Source of the DNA: Candidatus Tayloriibacteriota bacterium
GTDB taxonomy: Bacteria > Patescibacteria > Paceibacteria > UBA9973 > UBA6065
Direction of reading: 5' to 3'
Assembly: GCA_016215405.1 (NCBI GenBank)
Contig: JACRJQ010000002.1
Coordinates: 122,144 to 186,143 of the forward strand
Length of the DNA stretch: 64,000 nucleotides
Part shown: piece by piece, positions 19,405-27,854 of the stretch
Position numbering within the stretch: position 1 is the first letter of the stretch
Layout of the letters: every line of letters starts with the position of its first letter
Notes under the pieces: model-generated
Databases searched by the model: none
Told to the model about the DNA's origin: nothing
Seen by the model: the letters and a program-made list of their open reading frames with translations, nothing else
Program-made: the position numbers and the translations under genes

Positions 19405-19430
19405 AGCAAAACCGCCCCTTCGGGTGGTTT
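19405..19430 (-). terminator. terminator after khpA
   Basis: ACCACCC-GAAG-GGGCGGT with one G-T pair, then TTTTGCTTTT on the minus strand. Confidence 0.7.
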
Positions 19431-19443
19431 CGCGTGTATGGCT

Positions 19444-19755
19444 TTAGAGATTGAGGTCGGCCATCGCCTCGTCTACGGTCTTGGATGCTCGCGCTTCCTT
19501 CGGAACGCCGCCTAGAGGCTCGGAGATCTTGAGGTTTACCCTAGAATTGTTCTTCATGCCTACGATGCGCAAGAGGGTCCTGATCGCCTTTGCGGTATTG
19601 CCTTCTCGGCCGATGATCTTGCCCATATCGGAGGGATTGACGTCGAGCGTGAGGAGAACGCCCATCTCGTCTACGGTGCGGTTTATCTTTACGTCGTTCG
19701 GATTGTCTACGAGAGACTTAACGAGAAAGTCGAGAAACTTTGCGTCTGCTTCCAT
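19444..19755 (-). CDS. khpA: KH-domain RNA-binding protein KhpA
   Basis: 103 residues, slightly longer than the usual 75-85. It begins with a KhpA-type helix (LDFLVKSLVDNP) and has the KH GXXG loop in GKIIGREGNTAKAIRTLLR (45-63). KhpA binds RNA, often together with KhpB, and affects ribosome assembly and cell division in Firmicutes. The last 25 residues are an extension not typical of the family. Its position two genes from trmD and next to rpsP is the usual one. Confidence 0.9.
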   Translation of the reverse strand: MEADAKFLDFLVKSLVDNPNDVKINRTVDEMGVLLTLDVNPSDMGKIIGREGNTAKAIRTLLRIVGMKNNSRVNLKISEPLGGVPKEARASKTVDEAMADLNL

Positions 19756-19821
19756 GATTCTTGTGATTAGCTGAAAATTATCGAGCCCTATGCTCTATAC
19801 GACATAATACCACCCTCAGGA

Positions 19822-19849
19822 CAAAAGAAAACTGCCCTGTGTGGGCAAT
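19822..19849 (-). terminator. terminator after rpsP
   Basis: ATTGCCC-ACACA-GGGCAGT followed by TTTTCTTTT on the minus strand, 13 nt past the rpsP stop codon. Confidence 0.7.
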
Positions 19850-19861
19850 TTTCTCGATATT

Positions 19862-20212
19862 TTAGGCCTTTGGAGCCTCAGGAGCCGGGGCCGCTGCAGG
19901 AGCCGCCGCTTCCGCCTTCTTGTCTCCTTCCTTCTTGATAGGCTTCTTCTTAGGAAGGGCGTTCACCTTCTTGCCTGGGATAACCTTCTTTTCGATGAGC
20001 CAGTTATGGACGGTGTCAGAGAGCTTTGCGCCGTGAGACATCCAATGCTTCACGCGATCCGCCTTTATCTCCTTTACGTCGTTAACAGGATCATACGAGC
20101 CGAGCACCTCAAGGTACTTGCCTGATTTGGTAGAGTTCTTCGAATCCGTGAGGACTACTCGGAACGTCGGTACATTTACGCGCCCTACGCGCTGAAGTCG
20201 AATCATTAACAT
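19862..20212 (-). CDS. rpsP: 30S ribosomal protein S16
   Basis: About 116 residues. The S16 core is clear: MIRLQRVGRVNVPTFRVVL and SGKYLEVLGSYDP. A Lys/Ala/Pro-rich tail (about 85-116) is longer than usual. Start choice: a TTGACG-17-TAGTAT promoter ends 8 nt before the ATG at 20212, so the message is probably leaderless from there; the ATG at 20206 (MIRLQRV) is the alternative. It is followed by its own terminator, so it is not tightly linked to khpA. Confidence 0.95.
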   Translation of the reverse strand: MLMIRLQRVGRVNVPTFRVVLTDSKNSTKSGKYLEVLGSYDPVNDVKEIKADRVKHWMSHGAKLSDTVHNWLIEKKVIPGKKVNALPKKKPIKKEGDKKAEAAAPAAAPAPEAPKA

Positions 20213-20220
20213 AGACACCG

Positions 20221-20249
20221 ATACTAGCAGAAGTGATAAAAATCGTCAA
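20221..20249 (-). promoter_or_regulatory. rpsP promoter
   Basis: TTGACG (20244-20249), 17-bp spacer, TAGTAT (20221-20226) on the minus strand, identical in both hexamers and spacing to the rpoB promoter. Confidence 0.85.
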
Positions 20250-20263
20250 TTTTAAGCGTATCT

Positions 20264-20271
20264 GCTATAGT
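20264..20271 (+). promoter_or_regulatory. extended -10 promoter of rnr
   Basis: TGCTATAGT on the plus strand, eight bases before the rnr ATG and divergent from the rpsP promoter. Confidence 0.6.
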
Positions 20272-20279
20272 GAACCTCA

Positions 20280-22325
20280 ATGAAAAACAGACCTAAGAAC
20301 GAGAACAACCCGCGCGAAAAGAGCGGGAGCAGGCCGTCGAAGCGAATAGCCCATATCCAGGGGCACAAGGCTTCTGACGCCCACAAGAGCGCGGAAAAGC
20401 CCGCGCGCGGCAAGGCCGTCATAGGACAGCTGAGCGTGAACTCCAAAGGAGTCGGCTTCGTCGAGAACCCAGAGGATAAGAGCGCTGATTTCGAGATCCT
20501 TCCGGAGTCGCTCCATACAGCGCTCCATAAGGACGAAGTCGAGATACTCCCCCTCGGCAGGCAGTCGAGGTTTAACCGTCCGCTCGCGGAAGTGGTCCGC
20601 ATCATAAAGCGCAGCAAGATGCGCTACGTCGGCGTGCTGGAGTCCGCCGGAAAGGGATTCGCCCTCGTACCTGACGACAAAAGGCTCTACAAGGACGTCT
20701 TCGTCTCCGACGACGCTTCGCAGGGAGCGAAAGCTGGTGACAAGGTATATGTAGAGATATACGAGTGGGACGAGAAGAAGGGCTATCCTGTCGGCCGCGT
20801 CCTCGAGGTGATAGGCCGCCATGGCGAGCACAATGCGGAGATGAGGGCTATCGTCCTCGAGCGCGGGCTCGCTTACGACTATCCTGTCGACGTCGTCCGC
20901 GAGGCCGAAGCTATCGAGAAGAACAAGGCGATCTCGGCAGAAGAGCGCGCGAAGCGCCGAGACTTCTCCGATGTCCCTACCTTTACGATCGACCCTATCG
21001 ACGCGAAGGACTTCGACGACGCCATCTCCTTTAAAGAGCTCGGCGGCGGCCGGTACGAGATAGGCGTCCATATCGCCGACGTATCGCACTACGTGCGGGA
21101 GGGCACCGCCCTCGACCGAGAGGCGCGGGAGCGAGGATTCTCCGTCTACCTCGTCGACAGGACGATCCCCATGCTCCCCGAGGTGCTCTCAAACGACGTC
21201 TGCTCGCTCAATCCCCACGAAGAGAAGCTCACGTTCTCGTCGGTCTTCGTCATGAACGACCGTGGAGACATCCTCGACCGATGGTTCGGAAAGACCATCA
21301 TAAAATCCTGGAAAAGATTCACGTACGAGGGCGCTCAGGAGGTGCTCGAGGGAAAGTCCCAGGAATATAAGAAAGAGCTCCTTAAGCTCAACGAGATAGC
21401 GAAGAAGCTGCGGGCCAAGAAAGAGGAAGAAGGCGCCATAGACTTCGAGACCGACGAGGTGAAATTCGAGCTAGATTCCACCGGCAAGCCTATCCGCGTC
21501 TTCAAGAAGACGAGAAAGGACGCTCACAAGCTCGTCGAGGAGTACATGCTCCTCTCGAACCGAGAGGTCGCGCATTATATGTGGAGGGCGAGCGAGAAGA
21601 AGCAAGGCGCTTTCCTCTACCGCATCCACGACGCTCCCGTCATGGAGAAGATCGACAACCTCACGGTCCTCGTAAAGGCGCTCGGCTACCATCTGCCCGT
21701 CTCGAAAAAGGGCATCGCGGTCAAGGATCTCAAGCATCTCTTCAGGCAGATAGAGGGTAAGACCGAAGAGGCGCTCATAAAGACTGCGGCCATCCGCTCT
21801 ATGGCGAAGGCCGTCTATTCTACTCTCAACATCGGCCATTACGGCCTCGCGTTCGAGTACTATACCCACTTCACCTCCCCTATCCGCCGCTATGCCGACC
21901 TCATCGTCCACAGGCTCCTTTACCGAGAGCTCTCGGGAGGCAAGATAGCCGCGGGAGAGATGTCGAAATACCAAAAGATAGCCGACGACAACTCCGAGAA
22001 GGAGGTCCGGGCCGCAGAAGCGGAACGAGCTTCGATCAAATACAAACAGGTCGAATACATGAGCGATCGCGTGGGACAGGTATTCGAAGGCACCATCACC
22101 GGCGTCACAGAATGGGGCATCTATATCGAGGACAAGGAGACGAAGTGCGAGGGCATGGCGAAGCTCCGCGATATGACGGACGACCGTTATGTGTTCAACG
22201 AAAAGGCCTACGCAGTCATAGGCGAGAAGACGGGAAAGAGATACTCCCTCGGAGACTCCGTCCGCTTCAAGGTGATAGGCGCCGACCTCGAAAAGAGGAC
22301 CCTCGACTACGCCGTAGCGAGATAA
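20280..22325 (+). CDS. rnr: ribonuclease R (RNB-family 3'-5' exoribonuclease)
   Basis: 681 residues. A basic, disordered N-terminus (1-45) precedes cold-shock/OB domains. The RNB catalytic domain has the metal-binding Asp cluster DPIDAKDFDDA (about 238-248) and DRTIPMLPEVLSNDVCSL. The C-terminal S1 domain (about 590-665) begins with QVFEGTITGVTEWGIYIED. RNase R degrades structured RNA, including rRNA and mRNA decay intermediates. The domain order distinguishes it from RNase II. It is transcribed divergently from rpsP out of a 67-nt shared promoter region. Confidence 0.96.
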   Translation: MKNRPKNENNPREKSGSRPSKRIAHIQGHKASDAHKSAEKPARGKAVIGQLSVNSKGVGFVENPEDKSADFEILPESLHTALHKDEVEILPLGRQSRFNRPLAEVVRIIKRSKMRYVGVLESAGKGFALVPDDKRLYKDVFVSDDASQGAKAGDKVYVEIYEWDEKKGYPVGRVLEVIGRHGEHNAEMRAIVLERGLAYDYPVDVVREAEAIEKNKAISAEERAKRRDFSDVPTFTIDPIDAKDFDDAISFKELGGGRYEIGVHIADVSHYVREGTALDREARERGFSVYLVDRTIPMLPEVLSNDVCSLNPHEEKLTFSSVFVMNDRGDILDRWFGKTIIKSWKRFTYEGAQEVLEGKSQEYKKELLKLNEIAKKLRAKKEEEGAIDFETDEVKFELDSTGKPIRVFKKTRKDAHKLVEEYMLLSNREVAHYMWRASEKKQGAFLYRIHDAPVMEKIDNLTVLVKALGYHLPVSKKGIAVKDLKHLFRQIEGKTEEALIKTAAIRSMAKAVYSTLNIGHYGLAFEYYTHFTSPIRRYADLIVHRLLYRELSGGKIAAGEMSKYQKIADDNSEKEVRAAEAERASIKYKQVEYMSDRVGQVFEGTITGVTEWGIYIEDKETKCEGMAKLRDMTDDRYVFNEKAYAVIGEKTGKRYSLGDSVRFKVIGADLEKRTLDYAVAR

Positions 22326-22353
22326 AACGAAAGCCCGCGGCGGATGCGCGGGC
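22325..22353 (-). terminator. terminator of the small gene at 22379
   Basis: GCCCGCG/CGCGGGC stem; on the minus strand it continues TTTCGTTTTA. It overlaps the end of rnr. Confidence 0.6.
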
Positions 22354-22378
22354 GAATTGCAGAAGGAAGGAGGCTTTT

Positions 22379-22624
22379 TCAGGCGATACGGACGGCATCG
22401 CCTATATCGCGGCCAGGAAGGACGATATCGCTATCTTCCATCCGGACGAGCCGGCCGCTCGTAAGGCAGGCGGCGTTGAAGGTGCTCCCGCTCTGGGAGT
22501 CCTTCACGGCCTGGATCCTTATATACGGCGGGGCGTAATCGATGCCGAGACGGTTCCCCTCTGGGCTCCAGACGAGCTTAAAAGGGGTGCCGAAAACGAC
22601 TTCGCAGAACGGCTTTTTATTCAT
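22379..22624 (-). CDS. small hypothetical protein
   Basis: 81 residues (MNKKPFCEVV...). Short beta-like segments, two Cys, no signal or membrane segment; no family recognised. It lies convergent to rnr and upstream of the smc terminator. A terminator with a T-rich tail follows the stop on this strand, which is the main support. No Shine-Dalgarno or clean -10 box is visible. Confidence 0.5.
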   Translation of the reverse strand: MNKKPFCEVVFGTPFKLVWSPEGNRLGIDYAPPYIRIQAVKDSQSGSTFNAACLTSGRLVRMEDSDIVLPGRDIGDAVRIA

Positions 22625-22691
22625 AGAGCGAGGGAGAGGTCGGAGTTGAGGTTGAAAGCGGGCGTCGAAGCAATGCTATCTCTAAAACGAT

Positions 22692-22728
22692 AAAAGTAAA
22701 GCCGCCTCATAGGCGGCTTTACTTTTAT
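22692..22728 (-). terminator. bidirectional terminator at the end of smc
   Basis: AAAAGTAAAGCCGCC-TCAT-GGCGGCTTTACTTTT is symmetrical and overlaps the smc stop codon. Confidence 0.85.
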
Positions 22729-24977
22729 TTCGCTACCGCGAGAGCCTCGTTGAAGGCGATGGAAAGGAGCTTAGAGAAGCCTTCCCTGCCCATGGTGACG
22801 CCGTAGAGGACGCCGGCTCGCGACATCGTCTCGCGATTGTGGGTGATGACGATAAGCTGGGAATGCTTAGAGAGGCTCTCGACCATGTCCCCGTACTTCT
22901 TCGAATTCGCTTCGTCGAGGGCTGCGTCGGTCTCGTCGAGGATGATGAAAGGCGGCGGGTTCACCTGAGAGATGGCGAAGAGGAGCGCGATCGAAGTGAG
23001 GGCCCTCTCGCCGCCGGAGAGCATCTCGAGACCCTTTATCTTCTTTCGCGGGAGATTGACGTGGATGTCTACCCCGACCTCGGTCTCTTCCTCTTCCTCC
23101 GCCATCGCTTCGAGGCCCATCTCTTCTATCTCTTCGGGCGAAGGACCCCTCTTTCTCTTCTTCTCTTTCACGACGGCCAGAGACGCCTCTCCTCCGCCGA
23201 ACATAAGGGCGAAGAATTCCTTGAACTGCTTGTTTATCTTCGCTATGCCGTCGGAGAAGAGCGTATCGAGCTTCTCCGAGAGCTCTGCGATGAGCTCCGT
23301 GAGGGATGCCGCCGACTTTTCGAGGTCGACGAGCTCGCGCGCCAGGAATTCGTCCCGCTCGGACGTCTCATTGAACTCTTTCATTACGTCTCCCGCGGAA
23401 AGGCCTCCCGAATCCTCGAGCCTGACCTTTATCTTCTCTATGTGCTTTCGCCTCTCTTCTTGAAGGGACCTCTCCTCGGCCGCGTGCTCTGTCGTGTCCG
23501 ACTCGTACAGATAGACGTCCCTGCCGATAAGGACCGCGCCCTCCTCGACCTCCCTTTTGAAATCAACCTTCTCGAGGCGCAGCTTCTCTTCCCGCACCGC
23601 CATGACGGAGAGCCTGCCACGGATCTCATTCTCCTCGGCCATTATCCGGAACATCGATTTCTCGGCATCGCGAGAGCTATCCTTCTCCTTCTCTATGTCG
23701 CCCTGCAGGCTCGCATACGCTGAAGAGAGCTTGGAAAGCTCGGCTTCGGCATCCTTGGCCCCCTTATCCGCCTCTTCTTTGCGCTCCTTAAGGAGCCGTA
23801 TCTCCTTTTCGAGCTCTCCCGCCCTGTCCTGAGCTTTGGTGTTCTTGTTCGATTCCAAGAAGAGCTTGAGGGATTCTCGGATCTTCGCGAGGGCCGCCTT
23901 CACTCCGCCGAGGTCTTTCGCCCCCTCTATGTCGCCCAAAAGCTCTTCGATCCTTCCGACGAAGCCTTTGACCTTTGAGTATTCGACCGTCACAGCCTCG
24001 GTGTTAGCGGTCGCCCTTTCTCGGGCGAGCATCCTTTCGAGAGAGCCTATCTCGCCCTCGATCCTGCCTATCGTGCGCGTCACCTCGTCGCGCGATTCGC
24101 GCGCGGACTTGAGCTTCGCCTCGAGCGACATGAGCTCCGAGGATTTGGCGTCCTTATGCTTGGACGCCTCGAGGACTTTTTTCGCCTCCGAAAGCTCGTG
24201 CTCGAGCCGCGCGAGGTCTCTGCGCGGCCCTGCCGCCTCCTCCGCGAGCGCTTTTTCGGTCTCGGCCAGATAGAGCGATTCGCGCTTCAGATATTCCCGA
24301 TAGACGCTCTTTAGCTCCTCTCTGAGGGCGATCGTCTTCTCGACTTTCTCGACCTGCTTTTTGAGGAACTTGAGATGCGGAGCGATCTCCTTCCTCAAGG
24401 ATTCGACCTTCTCCATGTTCTCGCGGGTCTTCTCGAGCTTCCTCTCGCTCTCCTCTCTCTTGTACTGGAATATCTTGAGGCCGAGCGCGTCCTCGAGCAT
24501 CTCCCTCCTCTCCCTCGAATTCGAATTGAGTATCCTGTCTGCCTCGCCCTGAGAGATTATGTGGTGGCCGGAGGAGCCGATGTGGGCCCCCGCGAGAAGC
24601 TCGACGATGTCGCGCAGACGAACAGCCGACCCGTTTATGAAATATTCGGAGAGCGAATCCCTGTGGATCACGCGCTCTATGGCGACCTCGTCGAAATCTA
24701 TGTTAAGGAGCCTCTTTCGGTTATCGAAGACGAGCTTTACCGCTGCGCGATTCGCGCGAGGCTGGGATTCGCCGCCATTGAAGATAAGGTCCTCGGTGCG
24801 TTTTCCGCGCATCGACTTTATCGACTGCTCTCCGAGGACGAAACGGAACGCCTCAGCGACGTTCGACTTGCCCGACCCGTTAGGGCCCACGACCGCCGTC
24901 ACAGGCGCGTTGAATTCGAGATTTGCCTTTTTGGCGAAGGATTTGAAGCCGGAAAGCTCGAGGGATTTAAGATACAT
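22725..24977 (-). CDS. smc: SMC-family chromosome segregation ATPase, short form
   Basis: 750 residues against about 1150-1200 for ordinary bacterial SMC. The head halves are intact: Walker A GPNGSGKSN (32-40), signature LSGGERALT (653-661) and Walker B FIILDETDAALDEAN (677-691). Long coiled coils lie between about 165 and 600. I cannot find a hinge with its Gly-rich dimer motifs; the middle (about 340-390) has only short helical text. SbcC would have a zinc hook CXXC, which is absent. It is therefore SMC-like with shortened arms, and dimerisation may differ. A TATATT box lies upstream. Confidence 0.88.
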   Translation of the reverse strand: MYLKSLELSGFKSFAKKANLEFNAPVTAVVGPNGSGKSNVAEAFRFVLGEQSIKSMRGKRTEDLIFNGGESQPRANRAAVKLVFDNRKRLLNIDFDEVAIERVIHRDSLSEYFINGSAVRLRDIVELLAGAHIGSSGHHIISQGEADRILNSNSRERREMLEDALGLKIFQYKREESERKLEKTRENMEKVESLRKEIAPHLKFLKKQVEKVEKTIALREELKSVYREYLKRESLYLAETEKALAEEAAGPRRDLARLEHELSEAKKVLEASKHKDAKSSELMSLEAKLKSARESRDEVTRTIGRIEGEIGSLERMLARERATANTEAVTVEYSKVKGFVGRIEELLGDIEGAKDLGGVKAALAKIRESLKLFLESNKNTKAQDRAGELEKEIRLLKERKEEADKGAKDAEAELSKLSSAYASLQGDIEKEKDSSRDAEKSMFRIMAEENEIRGRLSVMAVREEKLRLEKVDFKREVEEGAVLIGRDVYLYESDTTEHAAEERSLQEERRKHIEKIKVRLEDSGGLSAGDVMKEFNETSERDEFLARELVDLEKSAASLTELIAELSEKLDTLFSDGIAKINKQFKEFFALMFGGGEASLAVVKEKKRKRGPSPEEIEEMGLEAMAEEEEETEVGVDIHVNLPRKKIKGLEMLSGGERALTSIALLFAISQVNPPPFIILDETDAALDEANSKKYGDMVESLSKHSQLIVITHNRETMSRAGVLYGVTMGREGFSKLLSIAFNEALAVAK

Positions 24978-25049
24978 GGATATAAGGGATGTCGGAAAAG
25001 ACCCTCTAAATATAGCATTTTAGGCCTTATTTCGAGAGTGAATAAACTC

Positions 25050-25079
25050 TTGACTTTATAGTACAATATATGGTATAAT
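25050..25079 (+). promoter_or_regulatory. consensus-like promoter for the 55-aa membrane protein gene
   Basis: TTGACT (25050-25055), 18-bp spacer, TATAAT (25074-25079). The leader to the ATG at 25183 is about 95 nt, long for this genome. Confidence 0.75.
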
Positions 25080-25182
25080 TATCAGGAATCGGGAAAGGCA
25101 CGGGCTTCAGACATTAGGGCGCAAGCTTCCGGGATCTCCCCGAAAGACCAGATGCTCCCTCACCCTGCAGCTCATCCTTCCC

Positions 25183-25350
25183 ATGAAAGTCATTCCGTTC
25201 ATCCTAGCTTTCGTCATCACGCTCCTTGCCCAGATTTTCATCCCACGTCAGCACTTGTTGAAAGTCTCGGCGACGCTCGCGGTCATGATCCTCTTGGTGG
25301 CCATCGGCATAGTCGCTGGGCGCCGCTATGGCTGGATCAAGTCCCGCTAA
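25183..25350 (+). CDS. 55-residue two-helix membrane protein
   Basis: Starts MKVIPFILAFVITLLAQIF and ends GRRYGWIKSR. Two hydrophobic helices (about 3-20 and 29-46) are separated by a short basic loop (PRQHLLK), with a basic C-terminus. A near-consensus promoter upstream and a strong terminator at 25359-25389 make it convincing despite its length. No family is recognised. It is the only plus-strand gene between smc and the prepilin cluster. Confidence 0.7.
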   Translation: MKVIPFILAFVITLLAQIFIPRQHLLKVSATLAVMILLVAIGIVAGRRYGWIKSR

Positions 25351-25358
25351 AGAACACT

Positions 25359-25389
25359 GGCCGGGATCGCGCTTCGCGCGATCCCGGCC
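25359..25389 (+). terminator. strong terminator, shared by convergent genes
   Basis: GGCCGGGATCGCG and its complement around a short loop, followed by CTTTGCTTTCT on the plus strand. The minus-strand prepilin ends 20 nt away and probably uses it too. Confidence 0.8.
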
Positions 25390-25408
25390 CTTTGCTTTCT
25401 ATCTTCCA

Positions 25409-26245
25409 TCAGCGCACAGACATCTCGCGACGCGACGCCCCAACGGCGTACAAAACCCCCACCTCCTCGGCGACGAGCGCCTTCGCGAAGAAATGGATCT
25501 CGTCCATCTGCCCGTCGAAAAAGACGTTTGGGCCAGGAAAGTACCCTGTCTCGTTCCTGTTAAAGGAGAATATTATCCTTCCGAAGCTCTGGGTCGATAT
25601 ATTCGTATCCTGTCCTTCGAGCCTTCCGTTGACATAGAGCGAGCGCTTGCCGTTCGCCGCGTCGTGGCTTACGGCGATGTGATACCACTTACCTGTCCCG
25701 AGGGCGGTGGTCGATGTGATATTCTGCCCCGAGCCGTTGAATATGAAATAGCCTACCGTGCCGTTGGAGTTGAGATAGATATTGTTGCTATTGCCGTTCC
25801 CTCCCGAGATAGGCGGATTGATGGGCGAGTTCGACACGAGGCCTGCGTTCGCGATCGCGTCCGGCTTTATCCAGAACGAATACGAATAGCTCTGCGTCTG
25901 ATCAGTGGGATTGGTCGTCCATACATAGCCGGTCGAACCGTCGAACGAGAGCGAACACCCGGTCGCTTTTATGCTATCGGCGGTCCACGACGCTCCGCCC
26001 ACGATTGTTCCGAGATTCGTACCCGCGCGATTACCGGCAGAAGAGCCGGAACATTCGTCTAATTCCCAAATGCCCATGGCGTAATCCCCTGCTGCCCTGC
26101 CTGCTTGGGCGGCGAACTGCTTTCCCGCAGCGATACGCGCCTTGTCCCGCGCGGAGTTGAGGGACGAAAGGACCACGCTCGAAAGGAGCGAGATTATGGA
26201 TACGACCACGAGCAATTCTATGAGGGTGAAGGCTCTTTTATTCAT
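25409..26245 (-). CDS. prepilin-like protein with a LamG domain (1)
   Basis: 278 residues from the ATG at 26245. The type IV prepilin signature is MNKRAFTLIELLVVVSIISL: a short basic leader, cleavage expected before Phe6 and Glu at mature position 5. After the hydrophobic helix and NSARDKAR comes a LamG/concanavalin-like domain (about 75-260) with the typical CSLSFDGSTGYV, YSYSFWIKP, GKWYHIAVSHD, SLYVNGRLEG and GQMDEIHFFAKAL. Probably a surface-exposed minor pilin or adhesin. It starts 8 nt after the next prepilin and is cotranscribed with it. Its 5' segment is identical to that gene over 86 nt. Confidence 0.88.
   Translation of the reverse strand: MNKRAFTLIELLVVVSIISLLSSVVLSSLNSARDKARIAAGKQFAAQAGRAAGDYAMGIWELDECSGSSAGNRAGTNLGTIVGGASWTADSIKATGCSLSFDGSTGYVWTTNPTDQTQSYSYSFWIKPDAIANAGLVSNSPINPPISGGNGNSNNIYLNSNGTVGYFIFNGSGQNITSTTALGTGKWYHIAVSHDAANGKRSLYVNGRLEGQDTNISTQSFGRIIFSFNRNETGYFPGPNVFFDGQMDEIHFFAKALVAEEVGVLYAVGASRREMSVR
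26145..26230 (-). repeat. 86-nt direct repeat, copy A (prepilin N-terminus)
   Basis: Identical base for base to 26993-27078. It encodes the mature prepilin helix, FTLIELLVVVSIISLLSSVV onwards. Synonymous sites are conserved too, although the rest of the two genes has diverged. Confidence 0.95.
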
Positions 26246-26253
26246 TACAATAT

Positions 26254-27093
26254 CTATTCGAGGGCAACCCTCGAGCGATGAAGATCGCTCGCGTAGACGT
26301 CTCCGATCTCCGACGCGACGAGGGCTTTCGCGTAGACCCGCACATCCTCGATATTTCCGCTGAAATAGTTGCCATCCGAACATGTGGAGCTTGGCTCCGC
26401 TCCGATACAGAGGGCATTATTCGATGAATACGTGATACTACCGCTCGGCGCCGCGTTAGCCGCGACTTCCTTACCGTCGAGGTAGAGCTTCATGACCTCG
26501 CCGTCATAGGTGACGAGCGCATGGTACCAGCGTCCCACGACGAGGGCGGACGCCGGATAGGATACCGAATGATATGAGCCGCTTATGTGGATAAGGCCGC
26601 ACAGGGAATTCAGGGCGCAAGCGCTATTCTCGTTTATCGAGAGCTGGTAGCCGCCGGTCTGGGTCTTCGAGAGTATCTGCCTGCCTCCTGAGAGGCTCGC
26701 GGGCTTGAACCACGCGCTGTAGGTGATAGCCGAGGTCGGAGCGAGAGCCGCCGAATAAGGGACCTCGATATAATCGTTGGTGCCGTCGAAGAGCACCGAC
26801 CCGCCGACGTTCCACGGGGTGTCTGCAGACCACGCCGGACTATTGACCAGCGTGCCGTTATTGCCGCTCCCCGACCTGTCGCGGGCGACAGTACCCGCTC
26901 CGTCGTCGAGATCCCACACGCCTACCGCATAATCACCGGCGACCCTGAACGATTGCGCCGCGAACGACTTCGCGCCGCCGAGCCGGCCTTTATCCCGCGC
27001 GGAGTTGAGGGACGAAAGGACCACGCTCGAAAGGAGCGAGATTATGGATACGACCACGAGCAATTCTATGAGGGTGAAACCTCCCTTCTTCAT
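26254..27093 (-). CDS. prepilin-like protein with a LamG domain (2)
   Basis: 279 residues starting MKKGGFTLIELLVVVSIISL, cleavage expected before Phe6. The LamG domain (about 75-265) shows GSVLFDGTNDYIEVP, ITYSAWFKPASL, GRWYHALVTYDG, MKLYLDGKEV and GNIEDVRVYAKAL. A pair of Cys-containing segments (ACALNSLCG, PSSTCSDG) is not shared with copy 1. Promoter TATACT lies 8 nt before the ATG, just after the rnc terminator. First gene of a two-prepilin unit. Confidence 0.88.
   Translation of the reverse strand: MKKGGFTLIELLVVVSIISLLSSVVLSSLNSARDKGRLGGAKSFAAQSFRVAGDYAVGVWDLDDGAGTVARDRSGSGNNGTLVNSPAWSADTPWNVGGSVLFDGTNDYIEVPYSAALAPTSAITYSAWFKPASLSGGRQILSKTQTGGYQLSINENSACALNSLCGLIHISGSYHSVSYPASALVVGRWYHALVTYDGEVMKLYLDGKEVAANAAPSGSITYSSNNALCIGAEPSSTCSDGNYFSGNIEDVRVYAKALVASEIGDVYASDLHRSRVALE
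26993..27078 (-). repeat. 86-nt direct repeat, copy B (prepilin N-terminus)
   Basis: Identical to 26145-26230; see that entry. Identity stops abruptly on both sides. Confidence 0.95.
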
Positions 27094-27114
27094 ATCTAAT
27101 GAGTATATCAAAGG

Positions 27115-27150
27115 AAAAAGGCGGCGCGCAGAGAAGCGCGCCGCCTTTTT
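27115..27150 (-). terminator. terminator of rnc, merging into the prepilin promoter
   Basis: AAAAAGGCGGCGCGC and its complement around a 6-nt loop. On the minus strand the T-run is followed within a few bases by GATATACT, the -10 box of the next prepilin. Confidence 0.85.
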
Positions 27151-27155
27151 CCAAA

Positions 27156-27854
27156 CTAAGACGACCAACCTTTAAGCTCGAGAGCCCGCAAAGCGGCGTT
27201 CTGTTCGGCCTCCTGCTTCGACTTGCCCTCTCCTACCGCGATCTGGTCCTTTCCGATGAGGACTCCGACGGTGAAAGACTTGTCGTGATCGGGGCCCGAT
27301 TCGCGCACGAGCTTGTATGAAGGAGTGATGCCCGACTTCTCTTGGGCCTTCTCCTGGAAAAGGGACTTCGCGTCCACCAGATTCCCCCTGGCTATCATCT
27401 TGTCCGCGAACACGAGGATGTTGCGCTCGATGAAGGTCTTGGCGGTCTCATAATCCTGATCGAGATATATCGCTCCGACCACCGCTTCGAACGTGTTAGC
27501 GAGGATGTATTGTCGCGCGCGGCCCGTGTCCTTCGATTCGCCTTTGGACAGGAGAAGGAAGTCGTTCATAGAGAGGTTCGACGCTACCTCGGCGAGCGTA
27601 ATCGCGTTCACGAGCGCAGACCGATAGGTGGTAAGCTCCCCTTCCGGCTTGTCGCCGTACTTCTTGTAGAGGAAGTCTGTGACGACGAGCTCAAGGACCG
27701 CGTCGCCGAGGAATTCCAGGCGCTCGTTGTGCTCAAGCCTCGTGTTCTTGTTCTCGTTTATATAGGAACGGTGGGTGAACGCCTGCTTGAGGAGCCCCTT
27801 GTCTTTAAAGGCGACGCTTGCCTTCTCTTCGAACCGGCTAAAATTGATATCCAT
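27156..27854 (-). CDS. rnc: ribonuclease III
   Basis: 232 residues; cleaves double-stranded RNA in rRNA processing and mRNA turnover. The RNase III signature HNERLEFLGDAVLELV (42-57) and the metal-binding Glu/Asp in ANTFEAVVGAIYLD (about 118-131) are present, followed by a dsRNA-binding domain (about 160-230, ending EGKSKQEAEQNAALRAL). CATTAT stands six bases before the ATG. The gene sits inside the prepilin region without any clear functional link. Confidence 0.97.
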   Translation of the reverse strand: MDINFSRFEEKASVAFKDKGLLKQAFTHRSYINENKNTRLEHNERLEFLGDAVLELVVTDFLYKKYGDKPEGELTTYRSALVNAITLAEVASNLSMNDFLLLSKGESKDTGRARQYILANTFEAVVGAIYLDQDYETAKTFIERNILVFADKMIARGNLVDAKSLFQEKAQEKSGITPSYKLVRESGPDHDKSFTVGVLIGKDQIAVGEGKSKQEAEQNAALRALELKGWSS

